Notes: generated from the sequence alone by a model not told the origin. DNA of 64,000 nucleotides from Candidatus Rhodoferax bjergmarkensis (GCA_016708345.1 JADJFX010000002.1:248001-312000), one strand, 5' to 3'. Positions 54,804-63,433 are shown, counted from the stretch's first letter. Translations and numbers: made by a program.

Positions 54804-55688
54804 TCAGTTCGACTGGCAGCTCAAATGCCCGCGCAGATGTGGCTTGTCGCCCTTGGCATTGCGCACTTCAAACAGGGTTGAGTGCGCCAGTGGGCCTTTC
54901 ACCTGATGGGTGTTCCACAACGAGGCGCGGGCAGGTAAAAACAGCGGTGTTTTGAATTCCACAGTGACTTGTGCCTGGGTGACGACTTCACGTGGCATCA
55001 ATGCGGCCAAAGCGCGTGCCTTGGTCCATAGGCCGTGCGCAATGGCGGCGCGAAAGCCAAATAGTTTGGCCGAGGCACTCGACAGGTGAATCGGGTTGAG
55101 ATCACCTGATACCAGACCGTAGCGCCTACCGATATCGGCGGGTGCTGAAAAATCAGCTTGGTGCGACAGCGGTGATTCGTCAGTCAAGGCACTGGCAAAA
55201 GCTGCGCCTATGGGATTGCTCACACCCATGCGCAGCAGGGTTTGGGTGGCTTCCCAAACGGTTGTGCCGTCACGTGAAATAATCATCTCCAGATTGAAAA
55301 TCTGTCCTTTTTCGTGGGCAATCAACTTGCCTGTGCGCATTTCTACGCGAAGTTCGTCACCGACGTTGAGGCGCTGGTGTTGCACGATACGGTTGGCCAG
55401 GTGCACTGTTCCCATGGCAGGCCAAGGGCAGTTTTCTGAGCCAAAAAACTCCATCGCCAGCGGGAATGTCAGCATCTGCGGGTAGGTGAGGGGAACGCCG
55501 TGTTCCGGGCTGAAACCACACAATTTGGCGTAGGCCGCTATTTCGGCGGCATCCAGCACCACGTTAGGGCGCACGTAGGTGACCTTGGGCAGGGCCTTGA
55601 TGACGCCGGGCCGCTTGGTGCTGGAGAGCAAGGCCCCCATGTACATCTGGGCGGGGTGGGCGGGCTTGTCGATTTCAATGGTTTTCAT
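54804..55688 (-). CDS. MaoC-family (hydratase 2-like) enoyl-CoA hydratase
   Basis: A 294-residue double hot-dog protein. The hydratase 2 motif is GLVSGDLNPIHLSSASAKLFGF, followed by AIAHGLWTKARAL, with the catalytic Asp and His visible near residue 195-200. The N-terminal half is a degenerate hot-dog. It would add water to enoyl-CoA, and MaoC enzymes of this kind normally give the (R)-3-hydroxyacyl-CoA. It is placed between the SDR and thiolase genes. Confidence 0.88.
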   Translation of the reverse strand: MKTIEIDKPAHPAQMYMGALLSSTKRPGVIKALPKVTYVRPNVVLDAAEIAAYAKLCGFSPEHGVPLTYPQMLTFPLAMEFFGSENCPWPAMGTVHLANRIVQHQRLNVGDELRVEMRTGKLIAHEKGQIFNLEMIISRDGTTVWEATQTLLRMGVSNPIGAAFASALTDESPLSHQADFSAPADIGRRYGLVSGDLNPIHLSSASAKLFGFRAAIAHGLWTKARALAALMPREVVTQAQVTVEFKTPLFLPARASLWNTHQVKGPLAHSTLFEVRNAKGDKPHLRGHLSCQSN

Positions 55689-55718
55689 GGTGAATCCAGT
55701 GTTTTATCGGGTGCGGCT

Positions 55719-57128
55719 CTAGGCACCGATCAGGCTCTGGCCGCATACGCGCACCACATTGCCGGTCAAACCGCTGGAGGCTGGGCTGGCAAACCAGACG
55801 ATTGCCTCGGCCACATCTTGCGGCAAGCCTCCTTGGCTCATGGAGTTCATGCGTCGGCCTGCTTCACGGATAGCGAACGGAATGGCAGCCGTCATGGCCG
55901 TCTCGATAAAGCCGGGTGCCACAGCGTTGATGGTGATGCCATTCTTGGCAAAGAGGGGCGCTGTGCTTTGCACCATGCCCACCACACCGGCCTTGGACAA
56001 AGCGTAGTTGGTCTGACCCAAGTTGCCGGCAATGCCCGAGATGGATGACACGCACACAATGCGGCCACCTGTCTTGAGTGCTCCCGACTCCACCAGCGCG
56101 TCATTGATTCGCTCTTGGGTGGACAGGTTGACGTTCACCACCATTTGCCACAAGTGTTCTTTCATGTTGGCAATGGTTTTGTCACGGGTGATGCCGGCGT
56201 TGTGTACCACCACATCCCAACCACCTCGTGCTTTGGCTGCATCGACCAGCATCTGCGGCGCGTCAGCGGCACCAATGTCCAAAGCTAACGCTGTGGCACC
56301 CAGTTTGGCAGCCACTTCATCAAGGCCGGGCTGCGCTTGGGGAACGTCTAAGCAGATCACGGCAGCGCCTTCACGCACCATGACTTCGGCAATCGATGCG
56401 CCAATGCCGCGCGAGGCACCGGTGACCAGCACCTTTTTGCCTGCTAGGGGTTTTGCCCAGTCGGCTGGCATCGTGGGCGTGCCGACCGGCTTGCCAATAC
56501 GGATGACCTGGGCTGACACATATGTCGAGCGGGGTGATAACAAGAAACGCAGTGTGGATTCGATCTGGGCTTCAGCGCCTTGGGCGACGTACACCAGTTG
56601 TACGGTAATCGCTTTTTTAAGCTCTTTGGCTAGAGAGCGGGTGAGGCCCTCCAGGGCGCGCTGAATGGTGGCTTGGCGCGGGCTCTTGCACAACTCGGGC
56701 GGGCGACCCAGAATGACCACGCGGCCACAGGGCAAGACCGAACGGGCTGCGTCATGGAAAAACTGGTACAGCGCATCCGACTGGGTGCTGTCCGTGAGGC
56801 CGCTCGCGTCGAACACCAATGCCTTGACTTTTTCACCGGGTTTGCCATCAACCCCCCAACGGCCCGTCATCAGACCAGCCTTGTTGGCAATCGGGGTCCA
56901 TTGGGGCAACTGTGCATGGGCAACCGTTTGCGCACCGATGGACTTGAGTGCAGCAGCCAGTGACTCCAGTAACTCAGGGGTGCCGCCACCGCCTAACAGG
57001 ACGGATCCCTTGATCACCGGCTGACCCGATTTGTAGCGCTCCAGTTTCATCGGCTTGGGTAAGCCCAGCGCATCGGCGAGCTTGGCGCCAAGAGGGGAGT
57101 TGGCAAAATTGAGGTACTTGTCAGTCAT
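55719..57128 (-). CDS. High-molecular-weight FabG-type 3-oxoacyl reductase (SDR)
   Basis: A 469-residue SDR. The C-terminal 250 residues are a full FabG domain with VTGASRGIGASIAEVM (dinucleotide site) and the catalytic Ser/Tyr/Lys in VSSISGIAGNLGQTNYALSKAG. The N-terminal 200 residues form a degenerate Rossmann-like domain typical of the HMw FabG (FabG4) group, which uses NAD(H) and long-chain substrates. It would oxidise (R)-3-hydroxyacyl-CoA in this gene set. The ATG at 57128 matches family starts. It is the first gene of the operon, divergent from the TetR gene. Confidence 0.92.
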   Translation of the reverse strand: MTDKYLNFANSPLGAKLADALGLPKPMKLERYKSGQPVIKGSVLLGGGGTPELLESLAAALKSIGAQTVAHAQLPQWTPIANKAGLMTGRWGVDGKPGEKVKALVFDASGLTDSTQSDALYQFFHDAARSVLPCGRVVILGRPPELCKSPRQATIQRALEGLTRSLAKELKKAITVQLVYVAQGAEAQIESTLRFLLSPRSTYVSAQVIRIGKPVGTPTMPADWAKPLAGKKVLVTGASRGIGASIAEVMVREGAAVICLDVPQAQPGLDEVAAKLGATALALDIGAADAPQMLVDAAKARGGWDVVVHNAGITRDKTIANMKEHLWQMVVNVNLSTQERINDALVESGALKTGGRIVCVSSISGIAGNLGQTNYALSKAGVVGMVQSTAPLFAKNGITINAVAPGFIETAMTAAIPFAIREAGRRMNSMSQGGLPQDVAEAIVWFASPASSGLTGNVVRVCGQSLIGA

Positions 57129-57343
57129 GGTTGCTTTCTTGCTTGGATGTTGATGTGGTTTGCAGCGCAGGCCGCAATGATGATGAAACTTTGTTGGTTC
57201 CCAGAGGGTCAGTTTGGGGCAGATGCCGATACGCTTAGGGTGGAACATGCATGGTTGATGTCATGTCTCCAGTGCCGAAAACTCAAGATCAATCAAGAGA
57301 CGAAGTACCACGAAATTGATAATTTGCAGCTCCGGTTGTTATT

Positions 57344-57363
57344 TTGGTACACATTAGTACCAA
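57344..57363. promoter_or_regulatory. Operator candidate 1 for the TetR regulator
   Basis: TTGGTACACATTAGTACCAA: 7-bp arms TTGGTAC and GTACCAA with a 6-base spacer, a perfect palindrome of TetR-operator size, 67 bp before the regulator start. Confidence 0.55.
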
Positions 57364-57389
57364 ATGTGTATATGATGCATTCCTTATGT

Positions 57390-57405
57390 GGTACTGTCAA
57401 GTACC
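57390..57405. promoter_or_regulatory. Operator candidate 2 for the TetR regulator
   Basis: GGTACTGTCAAGTACC: 6-bp arms GGTACT and AGTACC with a 4-base spacer, sharing the GGTAC/GTACC core with the first site 27 bp upstream. It lies 25 bp before the TetR start, a natural autoregulation position. Confidence 0.5.
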
Positions 57406-57429
57406 TGTAGACCTGTTCCCTAGGCATTT

Positions 57430-58077
57430 ATGCCTAATTCGCGGATTTTCAATTTTATGGATTCAACGACCCTGACGTCACAGTCAAGCGAAGCCACGGA
57501 GCACCGCCAACGTTTATTCAACGGCATGGCGCGGTCGGTTGCGGCCAAGGGTTATGGTGCCAGCACGATTGCGGACATCGTGCGGGAAGCGAGCGTATCG
57601 CGTCGCACCTTTTACGAACATTTCACGACCAAGGCGGACTGCTTGATTGCCTTGTACGAAACTGCCAGCCGCAACGCCTTGAGTGTATTGCGCGCCTCGA
57701 TCAACCCCGACCGCAACTGGCAAACTCAAGTGGAGCAGGCGATTGATGCGTACCTTGGTTGCTTGGCAACCAATCCGATTTTGATGCGTACTTTGTTTGT
57801 TGAAATTCTTGGGCTGGGGGCAATTGGGTTGGCTGCCCGAAGGCGGGTCAATCAGGAAATTGCCGATTTCATGCTCAAGGTGATCAATGCGGCAGAAGGT
57901 GCTTCAGTCTTGACGCCTGAAATGGCCATGGCGGTGGTCGGGGGCGTCAATGAATTGGTGTTGCAGTTGATTGAGCAGGATCGTGTACAGGATATGAAAA
58001 CCATTGCAGCGACAACAGCAGGCCTTGTCCGCGCCGTAGTGGGTTTTGAATCTGGGATGATTGGGAGACGCACATGA
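57430..58077 (+). CDS. TetR/AcrR family transcriptional regulator
   Basis: A 215-residue regulator. The N-terminal helix-turn-helix domain (about 25-75) has RLFNGMARSVAAKGYGASTIADIVREASVSRRTFYEHFTTK in the standard TetR pattern; the C-terminal helical domain binds the ligand, most likely an acyl-CoA. ATG codons at 57430 and 57457 are both possible. It is divergent from the FabG-MaoC-thiolase-dehydrogenase operon, so it probably represses that operon and itself. Confidence 0.88.
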   Translation: MPNSRIFNFMDSTTLTSQSSEATEHRQRLFNGMARSVAAKGYGASTIADIVREASVSRRTFYEHFTTKADCLIALYETASRNALSVLRASINPDRNWQTQVEQAIDAYLGCLATNPILMRTLFVEILGLGAIGLAARRRVNQEIADFMLKVINAAEGASVLTPEMAMAVVGGVNELVLQLIEQDRVQDMKTIAATTAGLVRAVVGFESGMIGRRT

Positions 58078-58227
58078 GACAGTTAACAACCAGAAGACTT
58101 GTTGGGTCAACAACAAACCAATCAGGCGCTGATTGGTATGGGCAGCGTCGACTCCAACCTGTACCTCATGGTGAAAAAATCATCATGCCCTGTGGATTCC
58201 AGTAGTGAAAATAGTAAAAAATAGTCT

Positions 58228-60063
58228 TTAATCTTCCAGCAACGACAAATCCCGTACCGCCCCCTTGTCGGCCGACATTACCAGCTTGGCGTAAGCCTTG
58301 AGCGCGGCAGATACCTTGCGTTTGCGTGGCTGGGCAGGTTTCCAGCCTTTGGCGTCCTGCTCAGCGCGGCGCTTGGCGAGTTCGTCATCGGACAACAAAA
58401 CGTTGATGGAGCGGTTGGGAATGTCGATGCGGATGCGGTCACCATTGCGTACCAAACCAATCGCGCCGCCCGCCGCAGCTTCTGGTGAAGCGTGTCCAAT
58501 TGACAGGCCCGAGGTGCCGCCGGAAAAACGGCCATCGGTCAGCAAGGCGCATGCTTTACCCAAGCCCTTGGACTTGATGTAGGAAGTGGGGTACAGCATT
58601 TCCTGCATGCCGGGGCCGCCTTTCGGGCCTTCATAGCGCACGATCACGATGTCACCGGCCTTGACCTGGTCGCCCAGGATGTTGGCCACGGCTTCGTCCT
58701 GCGACTCGGTGACGTGGGCCGGGCCTTCGAACACCAGCAGGTCATCATCCACGCCGGCGGTTTTGACCACGCAACCATCCAGGGCAATATTTCCGTACAA
58801 CACCGCCAAACCACCCTCTTGCGAGAAGGCATGCTCACTGGAACGAATGCAGCCCTCGGCACGGTCAGCATCAAGGCTGGGCCAGCGCGTAGCTTGGCTG
58901 AACGCGATCTGGCTTGGCTTGCCCGCCGGGCCTGCTTTGTAAAACTTTTGCACTTCAGGCGACTGGGTACGCATGATGTCCCACTGATCCAGCGCGTCTT
59001 TCAGGGTGGGTGCGTGAACGGTCGGAACATCGGTATGCAGCTTACCCGCGCGGTCCAACTCGCCCAAGATGGCCATGATGCCGCCCGCACGGTGCACGTC
59101 TTCAATGTGATACTTCTGCGTGTTGGGTGCCACCTTGCACAGTTGCGGAACACTGCGCGATAGGCGGTCGATGTCCTTCAGGGTGAAGTCAATTTCTGCC
59201 TCTTGTGAAATCGCAAGAATATGCAAGATGGTGTTGGTAGAGCCGCCCATGGCAATGTCCAGCGTGATGGCGTTCTCAAATGCCTTGAAACCAATGGATC
59301 GCGGCAACACGGAAGCGTCCTCATGCTCGTAATAACGCTTGCACAAATCTACCGCCAAGCGACCCGCGCGCTTGAACAAAGCTTCGCGGTCGGCATGGGT
59401 GGCCACCACGGTGCCATTGCCGGGCAGGGACAAGCCCAGGGCCTCGGTCAGGCAGTTCATGGAGTTGGCCGTGAACATGCCCGAGCAGGAGCCACAGGTG
59501 GGGCAGGCAGAACGCTCGACCTCGGCCACTTCTTCGTCGCTCACCTTGTCGTCCGCCGCCATCACCATGGCGTCAATCAAATCAAGCTTGATCACACCCA
59601 GCTTGGTCTTGCCCGCTTCCATCGGGCCGCCGGAAACAAAAGTTACAGGAATGTTCAGGCGCATGGCGGCCATGAGCATGCCGGGGGTGATCTTGTCGCA
59701 GTTGGAGATGCACACCATGGCGTCTGCGCAATGAGCGTTGACCATGTACTCAACCGAGTCGGCAATGATGTCGCGGCTGGGCAGCGAGTACAACATGCCG
59801 TCGTGCCCCATGGCGATGCCGTCGTCCACCGCAATGGTGTTGAACTCCTTGGCCACGCCACCAGCCGCTTCAATCTCGCGCGCCACCAGTTGGCCCAAAT
59901 CCTTAAGATGAACGTGGCCGGGCACAAACTGAGTGAAGGAATTGACCACCGCGATAATGGGCTTTTGAAAATCATCGTCCTTCATGCCGGTGGCACGCCA
60001 CAGCGATCGAGCACCCGCCATGTTGCGGCCGGCGGTGGATGTTTTTGAGCGATAAACGGGCAT
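58228..60063 (-). CDS. ilvD: Dihydroxy-acid dehydratase
   Basis: A 611-residue Fe-S dehydratase of valine, leucine and isoleucine synthesis. The N terminus has YRSKTSTAGRNMAGARSLWRATGM. Cluster cysteines are in VCISNCDKITPGML (about 125) and SACPTCGSCSGMFTANSMNC (about 195). GRFSGGTSGLSIGHASPEAAAGGAIGLV is the C-terminal signature. The ATG at 60063 fits the family, with AAGAGG upstream. It stands alone. Confidence 0.97.
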   Translation of the reverse strand: MPVYRSKTSTAGRNMAGARSLWRATGMKDDDFQKPIIAVVNSFTQFVPGHVHLKDLGQLVAREIEAAGGVAKEFNTIAVDDGIAMGHDGMLYSLPSRDIIADSVEYMVNAHCADAMVCISNCDKITPGMLMAAMRLNIPVTFVSGGPMEAGKTKLGVIKLDLIDAMVMAADDKVSDEEVAEVERSACPTCGSCSGMFTANSMNCLTEALGLSLPGNGTVVATHADREALFKRAGRLAVDLCKRYYEHEDASVLPRSIGFKAFENAITLDIAMGGSTNTILHILAISQEAEIDFTLKDIDRLSRSVPQLCKVAPNTQKYHIEDVHRAGGIMAILGELDRAGKLHTDVPTVHAPTLKDALDQWDIMRTQSPEVQKFYKAGPAGKPSQIAFSQATRWPSLDADRAEGCIRSSEHAFSQEGGLAVLYGNIALDGCVVKTAGVDDDLLVFEGPAHVTESQDEAVANILGDQVKAGDIVIVRYEGPKGGPGMQEMLYPTSYIKSKGLGKACALLTDGRFSGGTSGLSIGHASPEAAAGGAIGLVRNGDRIRIDIPNRSINVLLSDDELAKRRAEQDAKGWKPAQPRKRKVSAALKAYAKLVMSADKGAVRDLSLLED

Positions 60064-60276
60064 GTGAAAAACCTCTTGTTGGGTGTGTGGGTTGATTTGG
60101 AAGGGCTGTACAGCCTCACGTGGCTGGTCTTGGGTGTTGACATTATCCCCCGGCAAAAAAACCAGCGTTGCGGGCATTGGGTATGGCCAGTGGCGATACC
60201 GGGTTTGCTTACCCTTTACGAAAAGTGCTTATTCGACTGTGACATCATCACAGTGTCACTTTGCGTCGCGCTGGAC

Positions 60277-60972
60277 CTACATGCCCAAGGACTTCAGCAG
60301 TTCATCATGGTCGCTCACCTCTGGCGCAGGGGTCGGCTGGCTGGCTTGACCCTCTGCGTTGGTCTGCGCAATCACCTCGTCCGGGTTGTACGCTTGAGTG
60401 ACCTCAAAATCGTGCAACTTGATGAATTCGGTGCGGTCAATTGCCAACTCCAGGTAAAAAATATTGTTTCGGCCGGTGTAAAAAGTTACGCGCCGTGACT
60501 CTGGATTGTCCAGCTGCGTATCTACACTCAGCATGACCTGCTTGTAGAGCACCAGCATTTTGGGCTGGTTTTGGGTGATGGTGGTTTGCAGCTCACGGCG
60601 CACCTTGCCGGTGAAATCGCCCACAATCTGGTTCATCAATTCGCCCAAGATGTTGCTCACTTCGTCAGAAGTGTGGGAACTAGCCAACTCGCTTTTGGGC
60701 ATTCCCATGTTCAACATGTAAGTTTCGTACAGTTCCATCGCGGCTTGGGCCGAAAAGTTGAGCACCACCAGACCAGAAAAACCGCCGTCAAACAGCACAA
60801 AGCAGCCAATGTCGGGTTTGAGGCAGATTTTGGAGATGCGTTGCACCATGCCGGAATAGTGAATCGGGCACTGGGTTGCCACGGTTAGCACCCGGGTCAC
60901 CGAATTGCACAGGCTTGTCAAAATATCCTCGGTACCGTACACAACGGAGGGTTCTTGCCCAGTTTTGACCAT
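60277..60972 (-). CDS. DUF3334 family protein (CheX-like fold)
   Basis: A 231-residue protein of the DUF3334 family. The core (about 1-190) resembles the CheX/CheC phosphatase fold, with the pattern SDEVSNILGELMNQIVGDFTGKVRR (a helix with the E-x2-N motif of CheX-type proteins). A Pro/Gln-rich linker and a short helix, DHDELLKSLGM, form the end. The family has no settled function; the E-x2-N helix suggests it acts on a response regulator. It is a single gene with 308 bp upstream. Confidence 0.7.
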   Translation of the reverse strand: MVKTGQEPSVVYGTEDILTSLCNSVTRVLTVATQCPIHYSGMVQRISKICLKPDIGCFVLFDGGFSGLVVLNFSAQAAMELYETYMLNMGMPKSELASSHTSDEVSNILGELMNQIVGDFTGKVRRELQTTITQNQPKMLVLYKQVMLSVDTQLDNPESRRVTFYTGRNNIFYLELAIDRTEFIKLHDFEVTQAYNPDEVIAQTNAEGQASQPTPAPEVSDHDELLKSLGM

Positions 60973-61120
60973 AACTTATCTCTCCAGCCAAAGAAATTTT
61001 TGCACCATTGCCAAGGCCCGTGCGCCGAAAAGCGTGGCCTGACTAAATGAGAATACCACGTGCCCGGTAGTCGTTTGTACGCATTTACTCTCAAATACCA
61101 ATGCGTGCGAATGCGAGCTA

Positions 61121-61282
61121 AGGGATGCAGAAATCAAAAATATCCCATTTCTGGCGGCACTGGCGGGTGCATTGCGTCGTTGCAATCCGCTCGTTTAGCT
61201 GGCAAAACGTCGCGTCTTGCGCCTAGCACTGCTTCCCGTCAGCACTCGCCATAAACGGTACATTTGCAATTTCTGCATCCCT
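61121..61282. mobile_element. MITE-like element with 13-14-bp terminal inverted repeats
   Basis: AGGGATGCAGAAAT at 61121-61134 and ATTTCTGCATCCCT at 61269-61282 are a perfect inverted pair enclosing 134 bp. If the repeats are counted as GGGATGCAGAAAT, the flanks are TAA on both sides (61119-61121 and 61282-61284), a 3-bp target duplication. There is no transposase gene. Size, repeats and TAA duplication fit a non-autonomous element, perhaps mobilised by an IS5-group transposase. Its right end touches the stop codon of the next gene. The rest of the 308-bp gap (60973-61120) holds nothing I recognise. Confidence 0.6.
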
Positions 61283-61682
61283 AATGCTTGGCAGCTTTGA
61301 ACGGGTTGGCTCGCATCTGCATTTGAATGCCTGTGTTTTCTGCAACAAATCGTTGATAAATGCCTTTGCACTCCGCGTAACTGATGCTTCTGTTGGCGCT
61401 TGCGCTGGCTTCCAATGCCATCAAATTACTGAGAGTTTTTTCAAGTGCCGTGCGCTCTTTCGGATCAATCAGACCTTTTTGAATGCCTACATCGATAGCA
61501 CCGGCAAAGTTGATTCGTTCACGGCTGATACCCGCCAGACAAACTGCTTGTGGATGCCGCACAGAGGGTGGCACTGTTTTTGTAGTGCTGGCAGGCACCG
61601 AAGGATGTGGTGCCGTTGTTTGGGCCATGGCAAAACTTGACGCCAACAAGGATGAAACGGTCAAAAAAATAAGTTGATTCAT
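61281..61682 (-). CDS. Small secreted protein, unknown function
   Basis: A 133-residue protein with a clear signal peptide (MNQLIFLTVSSLLASSFAMAQ), a Ser/Thr/Pro-rich stretch, and a helical part with AVCLAGISRERINFAGAIDVGIQKGLIDPKERTALEKTLSNL and AECKGIYQRFVAENTG; two cysteines could pair. No family is recognised. The ATG at 61682 is chosen over an ATG at 61697. The stop is made partly by the end of the MITE-like element; removing the element would still leave a TAG. Confidence 0.6.
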   Translation of the reverse strand: MNQLIFLTVSSLLASSFAMAQTTAPHPSVPASTTKTVPPSVRHPQAVCLAGISRERINFAGAIDVGIQKGLIDPKERTALEKTLSNLMALEASASANRSISYAECKGIYQRFVAENTGIQMQMRANPFKAAKH

Positions 61683-61851
61683 AAGTACTTCCAGCAAAGA
61701 GCCCAGTCAACAGAGTGCATTCGAAAATCAGTGAGTGTACAAAGCGCTTGCCGCAATTAGGGGTACTTCTCTTGGAAAAATGGACGTACAAAACCATGTG
61801 CTGGCGCATACTCAGCACCCATGCGTATTGCATGAAAACAGGAAAAACACC

Positions 61852-62010
61852 ATGACCATTTGCCCTATCGCCGTTGTTGCCGGTTGCCAAAAATGCCCGG
61901 CCTTCAAAATTTGCCCTCTCAAATCCGTACTCGGAGATGCACCCAAGGCCGACGACGCACCAGCAACCAAAAATAAAGCAGCACCCTCAAGCAAAGCTGG
62001 CAAAAAATAA
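61852..62010 (+). CDS. Small cysteine-rich protein
   Basis: A 52-residue product. The first 27 residues contain four cysteines as C-x7-C-x2-C-x4-C (ICPIAVVAGCQKCPAFKICP), followed by an acidic and then a Lys/Ala-rich tail. A good site (AGGAAAAACACC) precedes the ATG; a longer frame upstream is not convincing. The Cys pattern could bind zinc or an Fe-S cluster, or form disulfides. I do not recognise a characterised family. Confidence 0.6.
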   Translation: MTICPIAVVAGCQKCPAFKICPLKSVLGDAPKADDAPATKNKAAPSSKAGKK

Positions 62011-62046
62011 GCTCTGATTGAACTGACCCCGGTGACTTGCTTCCGT

Positions 62047-62133
62047 TTCCAAATCATTCGTGTCTAGGCGCGAAGCCGCAGGCAGTGCTCTAGCACGACA
62101 AGGCGAAGCAACAACGACACGGATGATTTAGAA
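62047..62133. repeat. Imperfect palindromic element
   Basis: TTCCAAATCATTCGTGTC at 62047-62064 pairs with GACACGGATGATTTAGAA at 62116-62133 with two mismatches in 18. Inside, GTGCTCTAGCAC (62085-62096) is a small hairpin. The whole could fold as one long stem. It fills the gap between the small Cys gene and dapC; such palindromic elements are frequent in Burkholderiales, but the family here is not identified. Confidence 0.5.
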
Positions 62134-62179
62134 GCGGAAAGACTGGTGGCCCCGCCACAAGGCGGGATAATCGCCAACC

Positions 62180-63406
62180 ATGAATCCTCTGCTTTCCCAT
62201 TTGCAGCCTTATCCGTTTGAACGGCTGCGTCAACTTTTCACCAACATCACACCCAATCCGTCGCTTCGCCCGATCAGTTTGGGTATGGGTGAGCCCAAGC
62301 ACCCCACACCCGCTTTCATCCAGCAGGCCATGATCGACGCGATAGTGAGCACGCCCAGTGGGCTTGCAAGCTATCCGGTTACCACCGGCGAACCCAAACT
62401 GCGTGAAGCGTTTGCCCGCTGGCTTAAAAAACGCTATGACCTGAACGTCAATCCGCTGACCCAGACCCTGCCGGTGAACGGCTCGCGCGAAGCGCTGTTC
62501 GCCCTGACGCAAACCATCGTCAACCCCTGCTCACACGGGCGCAGCAGCGACCCCGAATCCGCGCCAGTGGTGGTGTGCCCCAATCCGTTCTACCAAATAT
62601 ACGAGGGTGCGGCCTTGCTGGCCGGTGCCCAGCCCTACTTTGTGCCAAGTGACCCGGCGCGCAATTTTGCGCAGGACTGGGACAGCGTGCCAAACAGCGT
62701 TTGGGCTCGCACCCAGTTGCTGTTTACCTGCTCGCCCGGCAACCCAACCGGCGCGGTGATGCCGCTGATCGAGTGGAAAAAGCTGTTTGATTTGAGCGAC
62801 CGTTACGGCTTTGTGATCGCCTCCGACGAGTGCTACAGCGAGATTTACTTTCGCGACGAACCCCCGCTGGGCGGCATGCAGGCCAGCGTCCTGTTGGGGC
62901 GGCCTGATTTTAAAAACCTGATCTCCTTCACCAGTTTGTCCAAGCGCAGCAATGTGCCGGGCATGCGCAGTGGCTTTGTGGCGGGGGATGCGGCCATCAT
63001 GAAGCAATTTTTGCTCTACCGCACCTACCACGGCAGTGCCATGAGTCCGGTGGTCCAGGCCGCCAGCATTGCGGCCTGGGGGGACGAGCTGCATGTGATG
63101 GAAAACCGCGCCCTGTACCGCTCCAAGTTTGCGCAGGTCACGCCCCTGCTGGCCGAGGTTCTGGACGTGGCGCTGCCCGATGCGGGCTTTTATCTGTGGG
63201 CCAAAGTCAAGGGCAATGACACAGATTTTGCCCGCGAGCTGTTCGCTCTTTACAATGTGACAGTTCTGCCCGGTTCCTATTTGGCCCGTGATGCTCAAGG
63301 TGCCAATCCGGGCGCGCAGCGCATCCGCATGGCCCTGGTGGCCGAAACCGAAGAATGTGTGGAAGCCGCCCAGCGCATTGTCCAATTTGTCAAATCCAGA
63401 ACCTGA
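62180..63406 (+). CDS. dapC: Succinyldiaminopimelate transaminase
   Basis: A 408-residue PLP aminotransferase of lysine and peptidoglycan precursor synthesis. Features are SLGMGEPKHPTP, the cofactor loop CSPGNPTGAVMP, ASDECYSEIYF and the Schiff-base lysine in SFTSLSKRSNVPGMRSGF. It is followed 27 bp on by dapD, the preceding enzyme of the same pathway, which fixes its assignment to DapC. Confidence 0.92.
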   Translation: MNPLLSHLQPYPFERLRQLFTNITPNPSLRPISLGMGEPKHPTPAFIQQAMIDAIVSTPSGLASYPVTTGEPKLREAFARWLKKRYDLNVNPLTQTLPVNGSREALFALTQTIVNPCSHGRSSDPESAPVVVCPNPFYQIYEGAALLAGAQPYFVPSDPARNFAQDWDSVPNSVWARTQLLFTCSPGNPTGAVMPLIEWKKLFDLSDRYGFVIASDECYSEIYFRDEPPLGGMQASVLLGRPDFKNLISFTSLSKRSNVPGMRSGFVAGDAAIMKQFLLYRTYHGSAMSPVVQAASIAAWGDELHVMENRALYRSKFAQVTPLLAEVLDVALPDAGFYLWAKVKGNDTDFARELFALYNVTVLPGSYLARDAQGANPGAQRIRMALVAETEECVEAAQRIVQFVKSRT

Positions 63407-63433
63407 ACCCACCTCTTTTCAAGAAAACTTTTC

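Larger units (their letters stand above)
57129..57429. promoter_or_regulatory. Divergent control region of the fatty-acid cluster
   Basis: This 301-bp stretch separates the FabG-type gene and the TetR gene. It holds the two palindromes annotated separately (57344 and 57390) and one further GTACCA half-site at 57305-57310. The part from 57290 to 57380 is AT-rich, as expected of overlapping promoters. An open frame crosses it but has no family match or ribosome site. Confidence 0.55.

Noticed and set aside
57147..57410. Open frame of 87 codons in the TetR/FabG intergenic region
   Set aside because: It covers the palindromic operators, has no ribosome site, and its residues are unlike any known protein.
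61060..61254. Open frame of 64 codons across the MITE-like element
   Set aside because: It runs from outside into the element with no family match or ribosome site; probably chance.
61121..61282. Integron attC site
   Set aside because: The RYYYAAC and GTTRRRY end boxes are missing and there is no integrase; a MITE with TAA duplication fits better.
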